This document shows, in pieces, positions 60,076-64,000 of a stretch of DNA of 64,000 bases. The stretch is from positions 1 to 64,000 of the forward strand of contig JBFGAX010000003.1 of the NCBI GenBank assembly GCA_041567895.1, written 5' to 3'. The translations under genes and the position numbers were made by a program. Numbering within the stretch: position 1 is the stretch's first letter; each line of letters begins with the position of its first letter. A model generated the notes under the pieces. It did not search any database. It was not told the DNA's origin and worked only from the letters and a program-made list of their open reading frames with translations. The DNA is from JABDOU01 sp041567895 (GTDB lineage Bacteria; Actinomycetota; Acidimicrobiia; Spongiisociales; SHLN01).

Positions 60076-60929
60076 GCGACGATCTCATCTGCGAGGAGCG
60101 ACGCTACGCGCGACGGATCGTGGACCCCGAAGAGGAAGGGAAGTCGGTTGTGATCTGGCAGGTGCTTCCGCCACCGGCGCTGGTTCTCGTAGAGACCCCG
60201 GTGAAGGAGTCCTGCGTTTCGTGCTGCAGCCGATGTGACTTGCTCGAGACTCGTCTCGCTGACTCCGAGTGGCTCGATCAGGCGGTTCGCCCAGATCCCG
60301 GCTAGCTGAATGAGATTTTCTCGCCCGAGCTCCGAGAGCGCCTCCAGTGTCTCGGTGACGGGCAATTCCTCCGCCAGTGTCACCATTGCGAGTGCCGTGT
60401 CGGCAGCAGCGAGGGTTTCGGTCATCGTGTCAGCCTGCCTTCGTGCCCGCCCTCCCGGGATGAGTCCGGCCACGGTCCGGGGGGCCTGCAAGTAGCTCAT
60501 GATCTGTCCGGTTGCCGGTCCGTCGGCCACCACGATGTCCCACTCGTTTGACTGCACTTCGAACAGGACTTTTCCGATCGTTATCACATCCCTGATGCCC
60601 GGGACCGTTTCCGCCATGGCTTCCAGACCGCGTGAGACCGGAAGCAAGGGTGCTCTGCCGCCAATTCCGAGCTGAAGCTTGAGATATTCGTCGAGCGCCC
60701 GGGCGCGATCTATGGCCATAGCCGAGAGATTCGGTGCGATCTGGGCTGCTCTGTACTTCAGCGTCGACCGTCCCAGATGGACAGCGAGGCCGGCGGCGTC
60801 AGTCATCGCTATTGCCAACACTCGCTTCGATCGGCGGGCAGCCGCAATAGCAAATGCTGCTGCCGCTGCCGAGCGCCCGACACCGCCCTTGCCGGTGACG
60901 ATCAGGAGACGTGTGTCAAGGGGATGCAT
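60072..60929 (-). CDS. Get3/ArsA-like ATPase with altered P-loop
   Basis: A 285-residue relative of the ArsA/Get3 ATPases. Its Walker A reads GKGGVGRSAAAAA: the first (signature) lysine is kept, while arginine replaces the P-loop lysine. The Walker B/switch region is DIVVADGPATGQIMSYL. With its partner (which keeps the P-loop lysine and lacks the signature one) each subunit carries one of the two lysines. The ATG follows TAGCCT by 9 bases on the minus strand. A client or target is unknown. Confidence 0.82.
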   Translation of the reverse strand: MHPLDTRLLIVTGKGGVGRSAAAAAFAIAAARRSKRVLAIAMTDAAGLAVHLGRSTLKYRAAQIAPNLSAMAIDRARALDEYLKLQLGIGGRAPLLPVSRGLEAMAETVPGIRDVITIGKVLFEVQSNEWDIVVADGPATGQIMSYLQAPRTVAGLIPGGRARRQADTMTETLAAADTALAMVTLAEELPVTETLEALSELGRENLIQLAGIWANRLIEPLGVSETSLEQVTSAAARNAGLLHRGLYENQRRWRKHLPDHNRLPFLFGVHDPSRVASLLADEIVA

Positions 60930-61050
60930 GGGCTTTCGAGGCTACTAGTGACGGGTTCTGGCTAATACAGTCCCCGGTACGAATGCGGATCATCGGTCCC
61001 GCCAGGCGGAGATCGATATCCGAGAAGGCCACAGAGAGGAGGAGCCGGTA

Positions 61051-61278
61051 GTGGCAGATTTCGACGTAGACGCCATGTTGCGACGGTTCCAGGATCGAGC
61101 AGAAGCCGTGCGATCGCGTCCTCTTCCGCCGGTAGCAGGCGAGGAGCGGATGAAGTTCGTCAAACAAGCCGAGTCAGATTTTCTGGATTACAAACTGGTT
61201 GGGGACGCCGCCTGGAGCGTCGAGGACGGAGAACTCGTACTACGCATACCCTTGCGATCCCGCGACGCCGGGGCGTAG
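61051..61278 (+). CDS. Small conserved protein
   Basis: A 75-residue protein starting at GTG, preceded by a strong GAGGAGGAG. It has a helical N-terminal half (DVDAMLRRFQDRAEAVRSR) and a helix-strand end (FVKQAESDFLDYKLVGDA, then ELVLRIPL). Divergent from the Get3-like pair across 120 bases. The good ribosome binding site and codon use support a real gene. The family is not known to me. Confidence 0.72.
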   Translation: MADFDVDAMLRRFQDRAEAVRSRPLPPVAGEERMKFVKQAESDFLDYKLVGDAAWSVEDGELVLRIPLRSRDAGA

Positions 61279-61485
61279 CCAGCCGGACGAGGGCTCGACG
61301 ATGTTGTGTCCAGACAGAGTTCCGCGGCAAGAATCCTGCACGATGCCGCAGGCGATTGATTGATGAGGTACAGTAATCACATCGCTGTAGTTCTCATCTT
61401 CGTGACCATGCCGCGACACCTCATGCCATTTCCCCGAGAGGTCGACAACCGTAGGCGTCGAGAGCGTGGATGAGCTGAACAAAGG

Positions 61486-62292
61486 ATGGGCGTAATGCGC
61501 CAGTACCTCGACCTCGTCAGAGATGTTCTCGAGAACGGGACGCCACAACGTGATCGGACGGGAACCGGAACCATCAGTGTTTTTGGTCGCCAAACCCGAT
61601 ACGACCTCGCCGAAGGCTTTCCTCTCGTCACGACCAAAAAGATCCATACACCTGCCCTCATACACGAGCTCCTCTGGTTCCTGGCGGGTGATGGCAACGT
61701 GCGCTACCTCCAGGAACACGGAGTTCGGATTTGGGACGAATGGGCTGATCCCGAGACCGGAGATCTGGGTCCCGTATACGGGGTGCAATGGAGATCGTGG
61801 CGGACCCCTGATGGCGCAGCGGTGGACCAGATTGCCAACGTCATCGAACAGATTCGCACCCAACCACATTCCCGTCGCCACATCGTGTCAGCCTGGAACG
61901 TGGCCGATGTCCCGGAGATGGCGCTCCCGCCATGTCATACGATGTTTCAGTTCTACGTGGATGGCGAGCGCCTCAGCCTCCAGCTTTACCAACGCAGCGC
62001 TGACCTGTTCCTCGGGGTCCCTTTCAATATTGCTTCTTACGCACTGCTCTTGCAGATGGTGGCCGAACAGACCGGATATGTGCCGGGAGAATTCGTACAT
62101 ACGATGGGCGACGCCCACATATACACCAATCATCTCGATCAAGTGCACGAGCAGTTGGGGCGCGAGCCACGCGACCTTCCAACTCTGGAGCTCACGCCGG
62201 GTGTCGCTTCGATCTTTGACTATCGATACGACGACATCGTTCTCTCGGGTTACGACCCGCATCCTGCCATCAAGGCCATGGTCTCTGTATGA
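61486..62292 (+). CDS. thyA: Thymidylate synthase ThyA
   Basis: ThyA methylates dUMP to dTMP with methylene-tetrahydrofolate. The 268-residue protein has DRTGTGTISVFGRQ, FPLVTTKKIHTPALIHELLW, the nucleophile C150 in LPPCHTMFQFYV, and YQRSADLFLGVPFNIASYA. An ATG at 61495, preceded by AAGG and GGG stretches, is an alternative start. The ThyA type (not flavin-dependent ThyX) implies that a dihydrofolate reductase is encoded elsewhere; none is in the window. The 207 bases upstream hold nothing I recognise. Confidence 0.96.
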   Translation: MGVMRQYLDLVRDVLENGTPQRDRTGTGTISVFGRQTRYDLAEGFPLVTTKKIHTPALIHELLWFLAGDGNVRYLQEHGVRIWDEWADPETGDLGPVYGVQWRSWRTPDGAAVDQIANVIEQIRTQPHSRRHIVSAWNVADVPEMALPPCHTMFQFYVDGERLSLQLYQRSADLFLGVPFNIASYALLLQMVAEQTGYVPGEFVHTMGDAHIYTNHLDQVHEQLGREPRDLPTLELTPGVASIFDYRYDDIVLSGYDPHPAIKAMVSV

Positions 62293-62388
62293 CGATGGGC
62301 GGCCGGGCGTGGGTGTGCGTCACAGAATGAGTGGGCCGGGTGCAGTCCACGTGGATCTCCGGCGACGTTAGTGACGCCTGCAGAAGGT

Positions 62389-62416
62389 TTGACGAGGTTT
62401 TCGCGTTCCCGGTAAT
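62389..62416 (+). promoter_or_regulatory. Possible promoter of the small membrane protein gene
   Basis: TTGACG at 62389-62394, a 16-base spacer and GGTAAT at 62411-62416 (or TAATGT with 18 bases). Transcription would start at or just before the ATG at 62426. Confidence 0.35.
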
Positions 62417-62425
62417 GTGATCGCC

Positions 62426-62686
62426 ATGCGGCCTTCTTCGACACGCGTTCTGACGGCAATAGCCATCTTGGGAGTGCTGCTGGTCGCTGCCTTTCCGCTC
62501 TACATCCTTCTTGATCTCACTTCCCGTGGTGATGGAATGGGCATCTGCCCATCGGGACTCGCCGGATGTAAAACACCCCTGCTCTCGAGCTTTCAACTGT
62601 CCGCCACACTCGTGATCGTCATCATGGTGATGCTTGGTTTCTTGCGGTTCGTCATCTGGATGGTCGGGCGTATGGATCAGCGCTGA
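62426..62686 (+). CDS. Small two-helix membrane protein
   Basis: An 86-residue protein with helices at about residues 7-29 (VLTAIAILGVLLVAAFPLYI) and 53-77 (LVIVIMVMLGFLRFVIWMV), separated by a loop with two cysteines (GICPSGLAGC). A GTG at 62417 is a second possible start. The loop probably faces outside. Function is unknown. It lies between thyA and nth and ends 49 bases before nth. Confidence 0.6.
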   Translation: MRPSSTRVLTAIAILGVLLVAAFPLYILLDLTSRGDGMGICPSGLAGCKTPLLSSFQLSATLVIVIMVMLGFLRFVIWMVGRMDQR

Positions 62687-62735
62687 CGCGCTAAGCCGAA
62701 ACCACGATCACGTCTAGCGCGATAAGGTCTCGCTG

Positions 62736-63404
62736 ATGCCATACGTACCGGAGCCGAACGAGGAGCAGGTCAGGCGTGCACGCAGCATCCTGCGCAGACT
62801 CAAGCTTCGATATCCGCAGATTCGAACCGCGCTCGAATACCGAAACCCGTTCGAACTGCTGACCGCAACGATCGTGTCGGCGCAGACCACTGACGAGAAC
62901 GTGAACCGGGCCATGCCCGATCTGTTCTCGAGGTATCCAGCAGCTCACGACCTTGCAACAGCCAACCCGGAGGAGGTGGAACAGTTGATCTATTCGACAG
63001 GGTTCTACCGGCAAAAAACGAAATCCATCTTGAGCATGGCGGCCGATCTGGTCGAGCGTTTCGATGGGGTTGTTCCCGACACCCTCGAGGAGCTCGTGCA
63101 GTTGCGAGGTGTCGGACGGAAAACGGCGAGTGTTGTGCTCGCCGAAGCGTTTGGCAAACCAGCCATCGCCGTTGACACGCACGTCAAACGGCTGGCCAGG
63201 CGATGGGACCTCACGGCATCGACGGATCCTGAGAAGATTGAGCTCGACCTCATGGCCGTGTATCCACGCAGGCAGTGGGCCGGCGTTTCGATGCGGGTCA
63301 TCCAGTACGGGCGCGACGTATGTACGGCCAAAGCGCCATCGTGTTACGACTGCAAGTTGATTGATCTCTGTCCGTACGAGGACAAAACACCGGCACCTGC
63401 TTGA
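62736..63404 (+). CDS. nth: Endonuclease III
   Basis: A bifunctional DNA glycosylase/AP lyase for oxidised pyrimidines. The 222-residue protein has the helix-hairpin-helix LVQLRGVGRKTASVVLAE with catalytic K129, D147 in IAVDTHVKRLA, and the 4Fe-4S ligands CTAKAPSCYDCKLIDLC near the C-terminus. TAAGGT ends 7 bases before the ATG, compatible with a leaderless transcript. Confidence 0.96.
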   Translation: MPYVPEPNEEQVRRARSILRRLKLRYPQIRTALEYRNPFELLTATIVSAQTTDENVNRAMPDLFSRYPAAHDLATANPEEVEQLIYSTGFYRQKTKSILSMAADLVERFDGVVPDTLEELVQLRGVGRKTASVVLAEAFGKPAIAVDTHVKRLARRWDLTASTDPEKIELDLMAVYPRRQWAGVSMRVIQYGRDVCTAKAPSCYDCKLIDLCPYEDKTPAPA

Positions 63405-63411
63405 TACCGGC

Positions 63412-64000
63412 ATGAAGCACGGGTTCTTCGATCGATCGCGCGATGCCCGAATCAAACGGCTCGCGATACCAGCGCTCGGCACACTCGCGATCGAGCCTCT
63501 CGTCAGCATTGTCGATACCGCGTTCGTTGGTCGGCTCGGCACGAACGCGGTTGCCTCGTTGGCTGTGGCGGCTGCCGTGCTGTCGGTTGCATTCTTCTTG
63601 TTCAACTTTCTGGCGCACGGTGTCGGGCCGCTGGTAGCTCAGGACATCGGGGGAGGAAGACACGACGAGGCGCGTGCACTGGCCGGCAATGGATTGGCGC
63701 TGGCCCTGATCGGTGGTGTCGTTGCGCTCGCAGTTGTCGAAATCGGTGCTCCCCAGCTCGTTCGAGCGGCAGGCGGCGTTGCGTCGATTGAGGAAGCCGC
63801 GGTCACGTATCTTCGCATACGGGCGTTGGCCATTCCGGCGCTCTTGCTGGTCACGTTGGGCAACGGTGTGTTTCGCGGGCACGCCGATACGGTTACGCCA
63901 CTGTGGATCGCCCTCGTTTTCAATCTGATCAACGCCGGGCTTGATCCGATTCTCATATTCGGTCTGGACATGGGTCTCGCAGGTGCGGCATGGGCATCGG
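63412..64000 (+). CDS. MATE family exporter, cut by window edge
   Basis: The first 196 codons of a multidrug and toxin extrusion protein of the DinF branch. IPALGTLAIEPLVSIVDTAF and VGRLGTNAVASLAVA are typical of the first two helices, and GNGVFRGHADTVTPLWIAL of the loop between helices 4 and 5. At least five helices are visible. It starts 7 bases after nth and is probably co-transcribed. The substrate is unknown. Confidence 0.88.
   Translation, partial: MKHGFFDRSRDARIKRLAIPALGTLAIEPLVSIVDTAFVGRLGTNAVASLAVAAAVLSVAFFLFNFLAHGVGPLVAQDIGGGRHDEARALAGNGLALALIGGVVALAVVEIGAPQLVRAAGGVASIEEAAVTYLRIRALAIPALLLVTLGNGVFRGHADTVTPLWIALVFNLINAGLDPILIFGLDMGLAGAAWAS

Noticed and set aside
1..64000. CRISPR arrays, insertion sequences, prophage, attachment sites, rRNA or restriction systems
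   Set aside because: No spaced repeats, transposase, integrase with DNA-binding domain, phage structural gene or methyltransferase/nuclease pair was seen; the HNH gene belongs to a common chromosomal family.

Overview
The window reads as a chromosomal segment of a moderately GC-rich actinobacterium. By eye it is near 60% GC; I did not compute this. The lineage looks more like Acidimicrobiia, or another deep-branching uncultured actinobacterial group, than Mycobacterium or Streptomyces. Supporting markers are the divisome set SepF, YggT and DivIVA without FtsA or MinCDE, a DUF3040 protein, an SRPBCC gene paired with an ArsA ATPase, a eukaryote-like (type 2) IleRS, a DksA/TraR zinc-finger protein and dense ATGA/GTGA operon overlaps. 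No phage, insertion sequence, CRISPR array, rRNA or tRNA gene was seen.

Left part (0-31 kb), metabolism and housekeeping. ilvD is divergent from queG and a phosphoesterase. Next come an SRPBCC protein with an ArsA/Get3-type ATPase, a YkvA-like membrane protein, an AlaC-type aminotransferase, a lipoprotein and, on the minus strand, a glycogen/maltodextrin phosphorylase. These are followed by threonine aldolase and a compact type II fatty acid synthesis operon (fabD-fabH-fabG-acpP-fabF). A small minus-strand cluster holds membrane proteins and a histidine phosphatase. Then follow a GlcD-type flavoprotein, dinB, DUF3040, a MerR-type regulator and a minus-strand MoxR-DUF58-transglutaminase cassette. 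Conserved proteins of unknown function, a degenerate serine-recombinase domain, an HNH nuclease, an SDR enzyme and an MFS transporter complete the region.

Centre (31.3-50.3 kb), the division and cell wall (dcw) cluster. The order is mraZ, an unexplained ORF/leader, rsmH, ftsL, ftsI, murE, murF, mraY, murD, ftsW, murG, murC, murB, ftsQ, ftsZ, pgeF, yggS, sepF, yggT, divIVA. Most genes from rsmH to ftsQ overlap by a few bases, so they probably form one translationally coupled unit making meso-DAP peptidoglycan precursors and the septal machinery. Control signals are visible at three points: a promoter overlapping three TGGNG repeats of MraZ-box type before mraZ, a perfect 18-bp inverted repeat that would bury the rsmH start codon, and a perfect 18-bp palindrome in the likely ftsZ promoter.

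Right part (50.3-64 kb). ileS is on the minus strand. It is followed by dksA/traR-lspA-rluD-dnaE, the order seen around ileS-lspA-rluD-dnaE in other actinobacteria. A pair of Get3-like ATPases lies on the minus strand, one with a changed P-loop lysine. Then come a small conserved protein, thyA, a small membrane protein, nth and a MATE exporter cut by the window edge.

The best candidates for undescribed biology are the rsmH start-codon hairpin with its upstream ORF, the ftsZ operator-like palindrome, the serine-recombinase-fold protein lacking catalytic arginines, and the Get3-like pair with a mutated Walker A motif.
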